Of a stretch of DNA of 31,947 bases, positions 23,903 through 31,108 are shown in pieces. The stretch's first letter is position 1. Each line of letters starts with the position of its first letter. The notes beneath the pieces are model-generated. The model saw only the letters and a list, made by a program, of their open reading frames with translations. It did no database searches and was not told the origin of the DNA. The position numbers were made by a program, and so were the translations under genes. Source of the stretch: CAZRGZ01 sp964599775 (lineage in GTDB: Bacteria > Patescibacteriota > Saccharimonadia > Saccharimonadales > Saccharimonadaceae); NCBI GenBank assembly GCA_964599775.1, contig CAZRGZ010000010.1, positions 1-31,947 of the forward strand, written 5' to 3'.

Positions 23903-24022
23903 CTATCTTGGGTACATATATTTGGTTGATAATTTTTTTGTGGGACATACTCGACTTGCACTAATATCCACTTAGCCATGCGTATACTTTTAGATAATTG
24001 ATGGCTATAGGGGTAGTATAGA
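23903..24022. other. Gene-free strip at the broken recombinase end
   Basis: No gene is seen. In the recombinase frame upstream of the TAG a short open stretch (KKLSTKYMYPR) precedes the stop, but I cannot confirm that it belongs to the same protein. Confidence 0.3.
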
Positions 24023-24051
24023 TTGTTCTTTTAAGACGGTTCCGCTATTAT
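24023..24051 (+). promoter_or_regulatory. Promoter of the attenuator-like leader
   Basis: TTGTTC (24023-24028) is followed after exactly 17 bp by TATTAT (24046-24051). Transcription would start at about 24058, at the first base of the long leader stem. Confidence 0.55.
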
Positions 24052-24057
24052 GTAAGT

Positions 24058-24187
24058 GTCTAGGTTAACAAGCAGTGCACAGTTATTGTGCTATTCCACA
24101 TCGAAACGAGGCAACTCATTCGAAAGCAGGTGTGGAAACACTACTTGTTGGCCTAGACAACCTAGAATGGGTTGTCTCATTTTTTTG
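24058..24187 (+). ncRNA. Structured leader with terminator and competing antiterminator
   Basis: The closing stem is TCTAGG-TTAACAAG-CAGTG (24059-24077) with CACTA-CTTGTTGG-CCTAGA (24139-24157). It encloses a small hairpin CACA/TGTG (24078-24090) and an apical arm TTCCACA/TGTGGAA (24094-24100 and 24130-24137). Within that arm lie CGAA/TTCG and a GAG-GCAA-CTC GNRA tetraloop hairpin (24108-24117). The 5' strand TCTAGGTT can instead pair perfectly with AACCTAGA (24159-24166) inside the terminator's left arm. This is riboswitch-like or attenuator-like logic, but I match it to no known class. It could also be a stand-alone small RNA. Confidence 0.5.
24156..24186 (+). terminator. Intrinsic terminator of the structured leader
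   Basis: GACAACC (24156-24162) pairs with GGTTGTC (24170-24176). The stem is followed by TCAT and a run of six or more T. It ends 35 nt before the start codon at 24222. Confidence 0.75.
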
Positions 24188-24221
24188 ACACCCAATAACA
24201 ATTTAGTGGAGTTGGGTAGAA

Positions 24222-24440
24222 ATGATTAGAATATCGAAGCAGGATGTAAAGAATAAACTTACCTTTGTCACCTTCGTAGTCGTAGTATGGCTACTAATCC
24301 CTTTTTTAATAGTTGTCCCTATTGCTCAGTACTGGAACTTAAACGAATTTTGGGCTGCGGTAATATGGCTGGTGGCGTGTTATTGCCTCGGCTATATATT
24401 CAATAATGAAGTAGAGAAGAGGAAGCAAAAGAATGGATAA
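24222..24440 (+). CDS. Small two-helix membrane protein
   Basis: A 72-aa protein with two hydrophobic helices (about 12-34 and 42-62, VVVVWLLIPFLIVVPIA and FWAAVIWLVACYCLGYIF) and a basic tail. It is not recognised. It follows the terminator-bearing leader, with GGAG about 11 nt before the ATG. It overlaps the next gene by 8 bp, so the two are probably made together, perhaps as a complex. It is cargo of the element next to tRNA-Pro. Confidence 0.6.
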   Translation: MIRISKQDVKNKLTFVTFVVVVWLLIPFLIVVPIAQYWNLNEFWAAVIWLVACYCLGYIFNNEVEKRKQKNG

Positions 24441-25050
24441 TTTAGGCTTGAAGGAAGAGCTACAAGCGGCTGACAAGAGAGATAGAATGAAAAAGCTCGC
24501 ACTCTATGTACTTATCTTTATCGTGGTGCTTATTTGGTCGGCTGTAGGAGTATTCGCTATAAACAAAATGCAGCAAAACAAAGAAAGCAATCTGGTGCAT
24601 GCAGCCCAAGAACCACCTTACCCGCATACCCAGCTTGGTGTGAACTGTAGCGAAGCTATTGAAATATATGATGCTCGTATTGCTGATAAAGAGCAACAAT
24701 TAGCTGATTTCTCTGCTAAGGTCGCCAATGACATGGCAGAAATCTCTGAGCAAGGGCAGAGCTATCAAGATGATTTGTATAGCACTGCAAACAATGCAGG
24801 GCCAGGTATTAATCATGATGCTGTTGAAGATGCGGCTAGTGAGTCTAGGGAGATTGTAAGTGATGGGCTGGCACGAGTTAACCAGGCCGCTGCAACTGCT
24901 GAACAGCAGATGAGCGATAGTATTAAAGAAGATAGAGAAAAGCGTAATGAGCTTGTGACATGTGAACGCCTGACGCAGGAGGAGAGAACTATTCCTGATT
25001 TGAAGGTTATAGAATACGAAGAGCTTATCTCGAGCCTATATAGCCATTAA
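24433..25050 (+). CDS. Single-pass membrane protein with extracytoplasmic helical domain
   Basis: A 205-aa protein with a cytoplasmic N-terminus (about 22 aa), a membrane helix (about 23-46, LALYVLIFIVVLIWSAVGVF), then a long polar region rich in Ala, Gln and Glu (about 80-180) that looks helical or coiled coil. Two cysteines (near 73 and 177) flank the helical region and could pair. Function unknown. It overlaps the upstream small membrane gene by 8 bp and converges with the membrane gene at 25052, only 1 nt away. Confidence 0.6.
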   Translation: MDNLGLKEELQAADKRDRMKKLALYVLIFIVVLIWSAVGVFAINKMQQNKESNLVHAAQEPPYPHTQLGVNCSEAIEIYDARIADKEQQLADFSAKVANDMAEISEQGQSYQDDLYSTANNAGPGINHDAVEDAASESREIVSDGLARVNQAAATAEQQMSDSIKEDREKRNELVTCERLTQEERTIPDLKVIEYEELISSLYSH

Positions 25051-25051
25051 G

Positions 25052-25522
25052 CTATTTATTGCCTTTATTGTCATGATAGTCTCGTAGGCTTTCATCTTTT
25101 AGATCTGCCATTATAAATTTACTTGGTCGTATAATGTAGAACTCAAGCAAACTCCTTAGAATTATGTAAACAGCTAGAAAGGTAACATTTAGAAGTATGA
25201 TAATGAAAATATTTTCAGCGTCTAACGAATATAATCTTGCATTGTTTTCAAAACTCGAAGTGACGATAAGGCCAAAGATTGTTGCAATGATTGCGTATAT
25301 CCCAGTTTGGGTTACATACTTATCGATGGAGAAGTAGTAGCCAAGCTGACCTTTGGTAAATAAATCAAGCTTTCGTCGTGATAGATAGTCTTGACTGGTT
25401 ATAAATAAAGCGAACACTGAAACGAATATTGAGACTGCCGTGAGTGAAGCAGCGAATATTTCATGAGCGTTTTCCTCCCCTGTATATAATTGTCCCAAAG
25501 TATTAAATGCTACAAGGGGCAC
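25052..25522 (-). CDS. Four-helix membrane protein, probably 5'-truncated
   Basis: A 156-aa frame from GTG 25522, with hydrophobic segments at about 22-43, 67-90 and 100-125 and another before a short charged tail. The open frame continues upstream without a start codon (SEAISRAKRSLGVVV) until a stop that already lies inside the prepilin pseudogene on the other strand. The natural N-terminus is therefore likely lost at a junction near 25.53-25.56 kb. Not recognised. It may be a damaged copy, or it may start at the GTG. Confidence 0.5.
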   Translation of the reverse strand: MPLVAFNTLGQLYTGEENAHEIFAASLTAVSIFVSVFALFITSQDYLSRRKLDLFTKGQLGYYFSIDKYVTQTGIYAIIATIFGLIVTSSFENNARLYSLDAENIFIIILLNVTFLAVYIILRSLLEFYIIRPSKFIMADLKDESLRDYHDNKGNK

Positions 25523-25555
25523 AACAACACCTAAGGATCGTTTTGCTCGTGATAT

Positions 25556-26056
25556 GGCTTCACTATTGTTGAGCTATTGGTGGTAATTGTGATTATCGCT
25601 ATTTTAGTAGGACTGGTAATTGCTGCCTTTATTGGTATACAAGAATAGGCAAGAATTGCACGTTCAAAACATGATGTTGGTGTGCTTGTGCGAACGATTG
25701 TAGCGCTACGGGAAGAAACCGGCAAGACTTTAAGTGAGATCACCGGCGAAACATATACTGTCGGCCCATGTGTTGGTAATGGTATCGTACCCAGCGAGCT
25801 CGACAAAGACACGCACCCATGCTGGGTGCAGTACCGTGCGGCACTAGATGCAATTTCAGAGGCATCGGGCGCTGATTTTTCATCATTATATGATGGCACG
25901 CAATATGGCCATCCGTTTTATATTGACGAAAACGAGGGCGAAGATGAAAGCGAGCCTTGCCGCCGCGATGTTGTTGCCGATCGTGGCAGGGACTTTTTAA
26001 AAACTCAGGGCGATGAAGCGACGATGGAGCTACCCTGGTTTTTAAAAACTTGCTAG
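25556..26056 (+). pseudogene. Type IV prepilin pseudogene (5'-truncated, in-frame TAG)
   Basis: Reading from 25556 gives GFTIVELLVVIVIIAILVG, a textbook prepilin start with Gly -1, Phe +1 and Glu +5. The upstream codons are a TGA and TAT, so the start and leader peptide are gone. A TAG at 25646-25648 interrupts the helix end (FIGIQE, stop, ARIARSKHD), after which the same frame stays open to 26056. The downstream part has three cysteines and could start from GTG 25682 as a 124-aa product, but that would lack the pilin helix. Most likely it was a second pilin destroyed by a rearrangement. Confidence 0.8.
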
Positions 26057-26065
26057 TAGTTTTGG

Positions 26066-26071
26066 TATAAT
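26066..26071 (+). promoter_or_regulatory. -10 element of a leaderless bcp promoter
   Basis: A perfect TATAAT lies exactly 7 nt before the ATG at 26079, with no Shine-Dalgarno site. Confidence 0.6.
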
Positions 26072-26078
26072 AAAACAT

Positions 26079-26549
26079 ATGCAAACGAAACAGCCGCCAT
26101 ATCCTGCGCCTGACTTTTCCCTTGATGATTCTAAAGGCAATCGCCATACACTAAGCGACTATGCCGGTAAGTGGTTAGTGCTTTATTTTTACCCTAAAGA
26201 TGATACGCCAGGCTGTACCACCGAGGCGTGTAGTTTTAGAGATGCGCGTGATGATATCGTGGCGCAAGGGGCTGAAGTTATTGGCATTTCCAAGGATGAT
26301 GCCTCAAGTCACGAAAAATTTAAAGAAAAATACACGCTTAATTTTACCCTACTTTCTGATCCCACTGGTGAAACCATTGAGGCGTATGGTGCTTGGGGTA
26401 AAAAGATGTTCGGCAAAGAAGGGATCTTGCGTAAAACTTTCATTATTGATCCGAAAGGGAATATCGTGAAGGTATTTGGCCGTGTAACACCACTTGGCCA
26501 TGGTGAGCAAGTCGTAGAAACTCTAAAAAGCCTACAAGAATCGTCTTAA
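26079..26549 (+). CDS. bcp: Thioredoxin-dependent peroxiredoxin Bcp (PrxQ)
   Basis: A 156-aa peroxiredoxin of the BCP/PrxQ group. The peroxidatic Cys46 lies in YPKDDTPGCTTEAC, and Cys51 is five residues later, the PrxQ arrangement for an intramolecular disulphide. VIGISKDDASSHEKFKEKY and RKTFIIDPKGNI complete the fold. It reduces hydrogen and organic peroxides using thioredoxin. The last 4 bp overlap the convergent gene at 26546. Confidence 0.95.
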   Translation: MQTKQPPYPAPDFSLDDSKGNRHTLSDYAGKWLVLYFYPKDDTPGCTTEACSFRDARDDIVAQGAEVIGISKDDASSHEKFKEKYTLNFTLLSDPTGETIEAYGAWGKKMFGKEGILRKTFIIDPKGNIVKVFGRVTPLGHGEQVVETLKSLQESS

Positions 26550-26935
26550 AAAGCCCGCGCTGGCCTACTCGGGGATGCGTAGGCTAACCGGACAGAAGGG
26601 TGGTGACGATATTGTTGCAGTGCCTCGCGGAGGCCCACCTGTAGCTCGCGTAAGTAGGTGCGAGCTTGCTCGGCATTTTCCACCTTCCAGCCATTGGCGA
26701 TTCTCTCCAGCCATTCAAGCAGGGTATCGCTATCGTTTTGGTGGGTTGCAAGCAAGGCGTCTATTTGCGTGACGACTCGTTGTATAAAAGAGGGGGTGCA
26801 AAATTGTGCAACTTCTTCCAGCGCGCGCTGGCGAGTGCGATCATCAGAGACGGTATACTGAAAGTATGCCCCTAAAAAACAGTAAAGTTCCATGTACGAG
26901 ACGATAGTCTCGTCGTAAACGGTATCTTCTTGCAT
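26546..26935 (-). CDS. Unknown helical protein
   Basis: A 129-aa all-helical-looking protein with no membrane segment. It has an aromatic N-terminal part (YMELYCFLGAYFQY), a middle with EWLERIANGWKVENAEQA, and a basic, Pro/Ala-rich end (YASPSRPARAF). AAGGAAG lies about 9 nt before the ATG. The 3' end overlaps bcp tail to tail. The 26936-27194 stretch upstream is AT-rich and holds the divergent promoters, but no gene that I can see. Confidence 0.55.
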   Translation of the reverse strand: MQEDTVYDETIVSYMELYCFLGAYFQYTVSDDRTRQRALEEVAQFCTPSFIQRVVTQIDALLATHQNDSDTLLEWLERIANGWKVENAEQARTYLRELQVGLREALQQYRHHPSVRLAYASPSRPARAF

Positions 26936-27194
26936 TGGTTGCCGCTTCCTTGTTTATTTTTATAAATAAAGATTTGTTCTAGGTACATGCACATATGCCC
27001 ATAGTGTGTATATATCCATAACAAACAACCTTAAGCAGTATAGTGCATGATAACGAAAATGTCAATACCAAATAATAATTACAACTAGTTTTGGCGCGAG
27101 CGGTCAGGCTTACTACTCCTTTACTTTTTTCATTTCATTTTTGATGTGCTAAAATACTACCGTAATAACAACTGGTTGTAGTAGGGGAAAAGAA

Positions 27195-27641
27195 ATGAAA
27201 CGACTGGGAATGTTAGTAGCTTTTGCCTTTTTTGTAGGGGTAGCAGTAGTAGGAGTTTTACCAGCTCAAAGTCATGCCACAGCACAAGGTAACGAAGGAG
27301 TAGTTGCCCAGGCTGAAACACCAGAAGCCACCGAAAATGCGGCTTATGAATATACGGCGCAAGATGGTGACGCATACATTCAAATGGCGCGTAAAGCGGT
27401 GCAAACATTTGGTATTGTGAATAATATTGAACTTAACCTTGCACAAATTGTGTTTGCTGAAACTCAGCTGGCGAATGATGCTGACTTTCCTTTATTGAAC
27501 GAGGGCGAGCAGATAAGCTTTAGCGAAGATGCCGTAAAAGCAGTGGCGGAAAAAGCCCAAAAACTATCTGAAGAGCAGCAAGCTGCCTGGGCGTCATACG
27601 TGCCAACAATCGACTTTAACACTGACAAAATTGGCGAATAA
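27195..27641 (+). CDS. Secreted LysM-like protein
   Basis: A 148-aa protein with a signal peptide (about 1-30, MKRLGMLVAFAFFVGVAVV then an Ala-rich cleavage region near SHATAQ). The mature part has EYTAQDGDAYIQMARKAV, then LNLAQIVFAETQL, then LLNEGEQISF. This follows the pattern of a divergent LysM domain (Y-x-V-Q-x-GD, start of helix, and the L-x-x-G-x-x-I end). LysM domains bind peptidoglycan or chitin-like sugars. An AGGGGA Shine-Dalgarno site precedes the ATG by about 6 nt. Its TAA overlaps the next ATG (TAATG). The LysM call is tentative. Confidence 0.6.
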   Translation: MKRLGMLVAFAFFVGVAVVGVLPAQSHATAQGNEGVVAQAETPEATENAAYEYTAQDGDAYIQMARKAVQTFGIVNNIELNLAQIVFAETQLANDADFPLLNEGEQISFSEDAVKAVAEKAQKLSEEQQAAWASYVPTIDFNTDKIGE

Positions 27642-28288
27642 TGGCGGATTTTGACCCATCCCAGTACAAATATTTCTTTTTTGACTGGGACGGATGCTTA
27701 GTAAAGTCGCTTGATTGTGCGCTAGCAAATCACCACAAAGCGCTTTCAGATTTTGGTGTTCATGCCAATGACGCCATAATAGCAAAAAACTTCGGTAATC
27801 ATCAGTTTCCTTCACTTTTCGGTATCGACGATACAGAAAGCTTTTGGCAACGATTGAATTGGTATGCCACAGAAGGTGTGCATACAATCGAAATGTATGT
27901 TGGTGCCGTCGAGTTGCTTGCCTATGCAAAGCGTCAAGGTAAAATAGCGATTGTTTCAAGTTTAGGCAAGGAGCCGTTACAGAAGGGTATACATCATCAT
28001 AGCCTCGATACAATAGTGGATTTGGTGATATCTGGTGATGATGTAGCAGAATATAAGCCGCACCCTGAAGGGATTGTGCGAGCTTTGCGGTACTTTGATG
28101 CCAATCCATCAGAGGCAATTATGATCGGCGATACCGAGAAAGACGTGCTTGCTGCGCATAATGCAGGTATTGATTCGTTATTAGTATTTCCCGACGAACA
28201 TGCACTCTTTTATAATTACGAAGAATTAGTCGCGCATAAACCAACACACATTGCACGTGGTCTGCACACTATTCAATGTGATACTTAA
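27641..28288 (+). CDS. HAD superfamily phosphatase
   Basis: A 215-aa HAD hydrolase. Motif I is FFFDWDGCL (nucleophile D15, acid D17). A helical cap follows (about 22-95), then motif II AIVSSLGKE, motif III lysine in EYKPHPEGI, and motif IV MIGDTEKDVLAA. Layout and length are those of phosphoglycolate phosphatase or beta-phosphoglucomutase-like enzymes; the substrate is unknown. It is coupled to the secreted LysM-like protein by a one-base stop/start overlap, although the two act in different compartments. Confidence 0.88.
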   Translation: MADFDPSQYKYFFFDWDGCLVKSLDCALANHHKALSDFGVHANDAIIAKNFGNHQFPSLFGIDDTESFWQRLNWYATEGVHTIEMYVGAVELLAYAKRQGKIAIVSSLGKEPLQKGIHHHSLDTIVDLVISGDDVAEYKPHPEGIVRALRYFDANPSEAIMIGDTEKDVLAAHNAGIDSLLVFPDEHALFYNYEELVAHKPTHIARGLHTIQCDT

Positions 28289-28289
28289 G

Positions 28290-29018
28290 CTAACGTGGGC
28301 GGCGCATGGCAACCGTGCGTGCGAGATCAGCAAAGCGGTCATCAATAATCTCTGGCTCGAATTCACCGTATTTGCGCGTAACGGCTGCTTCTATTAAGGC
28401 ATCAGTAAACGCGGGGTTCTTAGGTAGTAACGAACCGTGCAAGTAGCTGCCAAAGACATTTTTGTACACTGCACCCTCTGTTCTATCGGTACCATTGTTG
28501 CCCGCACCTTTTTTGACTCGGCCAAAAATATGCTGATCGTCGTCGAGTATGGTGAGACCGCTGTGGTTTTCGTAGCCAACAATCTCGCCGTAATCAGTAT
28601 CCATGACAATATTGCCAATTAGCCGCTTATTACCAGCGTGCGTTTCTGCCTTAAATATCTCAATACCCTGAATGGTTTCGCCGTCGAGTGTTTTGAAAAA
28701 ACGGCCAAATAGTTGGTATAAACCGCAAATCATCAACATGGGAACGTTATCGTCGGCAAGTTGGTGTAGTGTATCGCCAATCTTTAGTAGGTCATCCTGA
28801 ATTTTATTTTGGCCGGAATCTTGCCCGCCACCACCGGTGATGATATCAATATCTTTAGGAAATTCTTCGCCAGGGTGGTAGGCGATGACTTTTGGCTCGT
28901 AACCATGCCACTGCAAGCGTCGCTGTAGTGTGAGTGTGTTCCCCCAGTCGCCGTAAATATTCATTTCACGGGGGTAAAGTTGCAAAATAGTGATGGTTTT
29001 ACTGTCGGTTTTTTTCAT
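28290..29018 (-). CDS. gatD: Lipid II isoglutaminyl synthase, glutaminase subunit GatD
   Basis: A 242-aa CobQ/CobB-type class I amidotransferase. The nucleophile Cys98 is in MLMICGLYQLFG, and His194 is in FGSYLHGSLLPKNPAF, as in known GatD proteins. ITGGGGQDSGQ is the oxyanion region. It frees ammonia from glutamine for MurT, which amidates the D-Glu of the lipid II stem peptide. The start overlaps the murT stop by 4 nt (ATGA). This pair implies peptidoglycan that is amidated as in Firmicutes and Actinobacteria. Confidence 0.92.
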   Translation of the reverse strand: MKKTDSKTITILQLYPREMNIYGDWGNTLTLQRRLQWHGYEPKVIAYHPGEEFPKDIDIITGGGGQDSGQNKIQDDLLKIGDTLHQLADDNVPMLMICGLYQLFGRFFKTLDGETIQGIEIFKAETHAGNKRLIGNIVMDTDYGEIVGYENHSGLTILDDDQHIFGRVKKGAGNNGTDRTEGAVYKNVFGSYLHGSLLPKNPAFTDALIEAAVTRKYGEFEPEIIDDRFADLARTVAMRRPR

Positions 29019-30301
29019 GACACGTGCTCCACTTCAGCGATGCTTTTTAGTTGGCGGCGAATGGCTAGCATGGCGGTGTAGGTGCAGTAAATGCGCTTGG
29101 GTTTCTCGGGATTGCTTTTAACGAATCGTTGCAGTGCGTCCTTTAGGTTGGTGCTGACGTTTGCGACCTCTACCTCATCGTACTGCAAGCGCAGCGCCAT
29201 GTCGTAGGCGCGGATTCCGCTGACGACGCTAACACCGCTTGGTTTCAGACTGGTAAAATCGACATCCCATAGCCATGACATATCGCGGCCATCGGCATAG
29301 TTATCGTTTATGGCGATCATCGTGCTATTTTTTGCTGGATCGTATGACTGCAGCGCTAAGCGGAATCCCGCTGGGTTTTTGACTAACACGAGCTCGAGCG
29401 GACTACCCTGAACGTAAATAGTTTCACCGCGGCCAAAGGCCGGTGTGACTTTGCTGAGCGCCTCGAGCATGCGCGAATTCTTACGCTCTTCGCCGAGTAT
29501 CAAGTTGGCGAATGCCAATGCAGCGGCTGCATTGTAAATATTGTACACACCACTCAGCTGCAGGCTGACGGGGAATTTTTTGGCATCGTAGGCAAATGTG
29601 GCAGTTTGGCCTTCGATAGTTTCTAGAATCACATCATCGTAGCTGGCTTCTGGAGCTTTTGGCGAGTCGCTTTTTTTGTGGTGGAGATCATCGTCATTCG
29701 GGAAGGCATCTCGTACGGTATCGCTGAGGCCAAAATAGCGGGTAGCTTTGCCTTTGCCCTTTTGCGAGGCAGCAATACGCATAACCCGTGGGTCTTCGCG
29801 GTTGTATACCACGCCTTCGGTGGTGGCGTCGGCGATTTTTTGTAGCATTTTTGCCGTGGTGTCTATTTCGCCGAACCTATCGAGTTGGTCGCGCATGACA
29901 TTCAGGAGCAGCGAGTAGCGTGGGGCCACCTTTTTCACAAAATGTACGGCGTGTGCTTCATCGAGCTCAAGCACGGCAATATCAGCTTCAAGTTTGCCAT
30001 TGAGGTCGATCTCGCCAAGTAGTGCCGCCACGATGCCGCGGGTAAAGTTACTCCCTGTGCGGTTGGTGAATACTCTTAGCCCCTGGCTCTCAAGGAGTGA
30101 AACGACCATTTTCGTGGTAGTGGTTTTGCCATTGGTGCCGCTAATAATTACCACACCGCGTGGAAGTTCGCCTAAAGTGTGCTCCAAAAACCGAGGGTCA
30201 AGCTTTTCCACCACCAGCCCTGGCAACGCGGAACCACCCCCGCGCAGCGCAGCCGCACGACGGATAACCTTTCCGAGGAGTGTGATGGTTTTTTGCTTCA
30301 T
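29015..30301 (-). CDS. murT: Lipid II isoglutaminyl synthase, Mur ligase subunit MurT
   Basis: A 428-aa Mur ligase-like enzyme. The P-loop is SGTNGKTTTTKM (about 54-65). VLELDEAHAVHF and NVMRDQLDRFGE are central-domain blocks, and the C-terminal DUF1727 region (about 320-420, with INDNYADGRDMSWLWDVDF) is specific to MurT. The Cys4 zinc ribbon found in S. aureus and S. pneumoniae MurT is absent; the matching stretch (about 205-225) is polar and has no cysteine. TATAAT at 30319-30314 lies 12 nt before the ATG. It forms an operon with gatD. Confidence 0.92.
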   Translation of the reverse strand: MKQKTITLLGKVIRRAAALRGGGSALPGLVVEKLDPRFLEHTLGELPRGVVIISGTNGKTTTTKMVVSLLESQGLRVFTNRTGSNFTRGIVAALLGEIDLNGKLEADIAVLELDEAHAVHFVKKVAPRYSLLLNVMRDQLDRFGEIDTTAKMLQKIADATTEGVVYNREDPRVMRIAASQKGKGKATRYFGLSDTVRDAFPNDDDLHHKKSDSPKAPEASYDDVILETIEGQTATFAYDAKKFPVSLQLSGVYNIYNAAAALAFANLILGEERKNSRMLEALSKVTPAFGRGETIYVQGSPLELVLVKNPAGFRLALQSYDPAKNSTMIAINDNYADGRDMSWLWDVDFTSLKPSGVSVVSGIRAYDMALRLQYDEVEVANVSTNLKDALQRFVKSNPEKPKRIYCTYTAMLAIRRQLKSIAEVEHVS

Positions 30302-30379
30302 AAACTACTTGCTATTATAGCGTATTTTAGCGGGCCTGAGGAGAGGTTGCGGCAGTTGATCTCATGATACGATTTATAC

Positions 30380-30436
30380 ATGAAAGTGAGCACTAATGTT
30401 GGCAGTGCTAAAAACTATGTTGTATCATTAGCCTAA
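30380..30436 (+). CDS. Possible 18-aa leader peptide
   Basis: A short frame MKVSTNVGSAKNYVVSLA has its TAA overlapping the next ATG (TAATG, 30434-30438). A -10-like TACGAT lies 6 nt before its ATG. An AGCACT/AGTGCT hairpin lies inside it. The next gene also has its own -10 (TATCAT, 30423-30428) 7 nt before its start, so the frame may simply be fortuitous. Confidence 0.3.
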   Translation: MKVSTNVGSAKNYVVSLA

Positions 30437-31005
30437 TGAAGAATGATGAAGAATGGCAAGAGGTATTGCTTCGTGTGCGGAGCTTTAAAGATGCGCGTGG
30501 TCGCGGGCTTGATAAGGGTATTGAAGAAACTGTGGCGATACTTCAGCTACTCGGGTTGCATACGACTATGTCGTGCTTTGGTCATCTGAAGCGGTATACT
30601 GGTGGACCGTATGTTGTGTTTGCGCATCCTGATATTGGTGAGCTCAGGGAGGTCTATGGGCAAATTGGTGATCCTGCGGATAGGCGTGCCAAACACATCC
30701 TTTTTGAGGCAAAAAGATTATCCTATGTCGAGCGTGATAAAGTATGGCAGTATCTTGAAGAATTTTATGAGGATAGACGTTTACCGTTTCGATATCGTTT
30801 AATAATAGAGGCGCACCCTTTCTTTAATAAGCTTTACTTTCAAGGTGTAGTAGACGCACCTTTTTTAGAGTCGGCCAGACAGACAAATGATTTGAGGGTA
30901 TATCAGGATGAGATGGCTCGTTTTACGGAATATCTGAAGCTAAGGTATTTTAGTAGTGAAAAACCTCCCTCGGCGGAGCCAAGGGAGGTTGGCGAGGCTA
31001 CTTAA
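30436..31005 (+). CDS. Unknown protein with an SC-x-GH motif
   Basis: A 189-aa soluble protein. The N-terminal half contains RGLDKGIEETVAILQLLG then HTTMSCFGHL and GGPYVVFAHPDIGEL, a pattern of alternating helix and strand with a Cys-x-x-His pair. I recall hypothetical proteins with this SC-x-GH block in Patescibacteria but cannot name a function. The last residues (EKPPSAEPREVGEAT) are encoded by the terminator of the opposing microprotein gene, so the true conserved part probably ends near 170. TATCAT lies 7 nt before the ATG (leaderless). Confidence 0.7.
   Translation: MKNDEEWQEVLLRVRSFKDARGRGLDKGIEETVAILQLLGLHTTMSCFGHLKRYTGGPYVVFAHPDIGELREVYGQIGDPADRRAKHILFEAKRLSYVERDKVWQYLEEFYEDRRLPFRYRLIIEAHPFFNKLYFQGVVDAPFLESARQTNDLRVYQDEMARFTEYLKLRYFSSEKPPSAEPREVGEAT
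30959..30990 (-). terminator. Intrinsic terminator of the 36-aa microprotein gene
   Basis: AACCTCCCT (30962-30970) and AGGGAGGTT (30982-30990) form a perfect 9-bp stem with an 11-nt loop. In the minus direction it runs into TTTTT. The whole terminator lies inside the last codons of the convergent + strand gene. Confidence 0.85.
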
Positions 31006-31108
31006 AGCCGTCGCCTCCGCAGTCCGGGCACGGGACGATGTCGTCCCCTTTAACCACGTCGCCGCTGCCATCGCAGGTCGAGCAGATGTCGTAATCCTCA
31101 GCGGGCAT
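30998..31108 (-). CDS. 36-aa microprotein with two C-x-x-C-x-G-x-G knuckles
   Basis: The protein reads MPAEDYDICSTCDGSGDVVK and then ends PCPDCGGDGFK. It has two C-x-x-C-x-G-x-G knuckles (C9/C12 and C27/C30), the zinc-binding repeat of the DnaJ cysteine-rich domain. Alone it could bind one zinc ion as a mini zinc ribbon. A perfect AGGAGGT Shine-Dalgarno site is about 10 nt before the ATG. The leader ORF upstream ends 8-10 nt inside this gene, suggesting coupling. Codons are strongly GC-rich. It has its own promoter and terminator. A function in chaperone or tRNA/RNA binding is only a guess. Confidence 0.75.
   Translation of the reverse strand: MPAEDYDICSTCDGSGDVVKGDDIVPCPDCGGDGFK

Noticed and set aside
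25646..25648. TAG read as a sense codon in the prepilin
   Set aside because: All other recognised genes use TAG as a normal stop, and the same gene has also lost its start, so a pseudogene is simpler.
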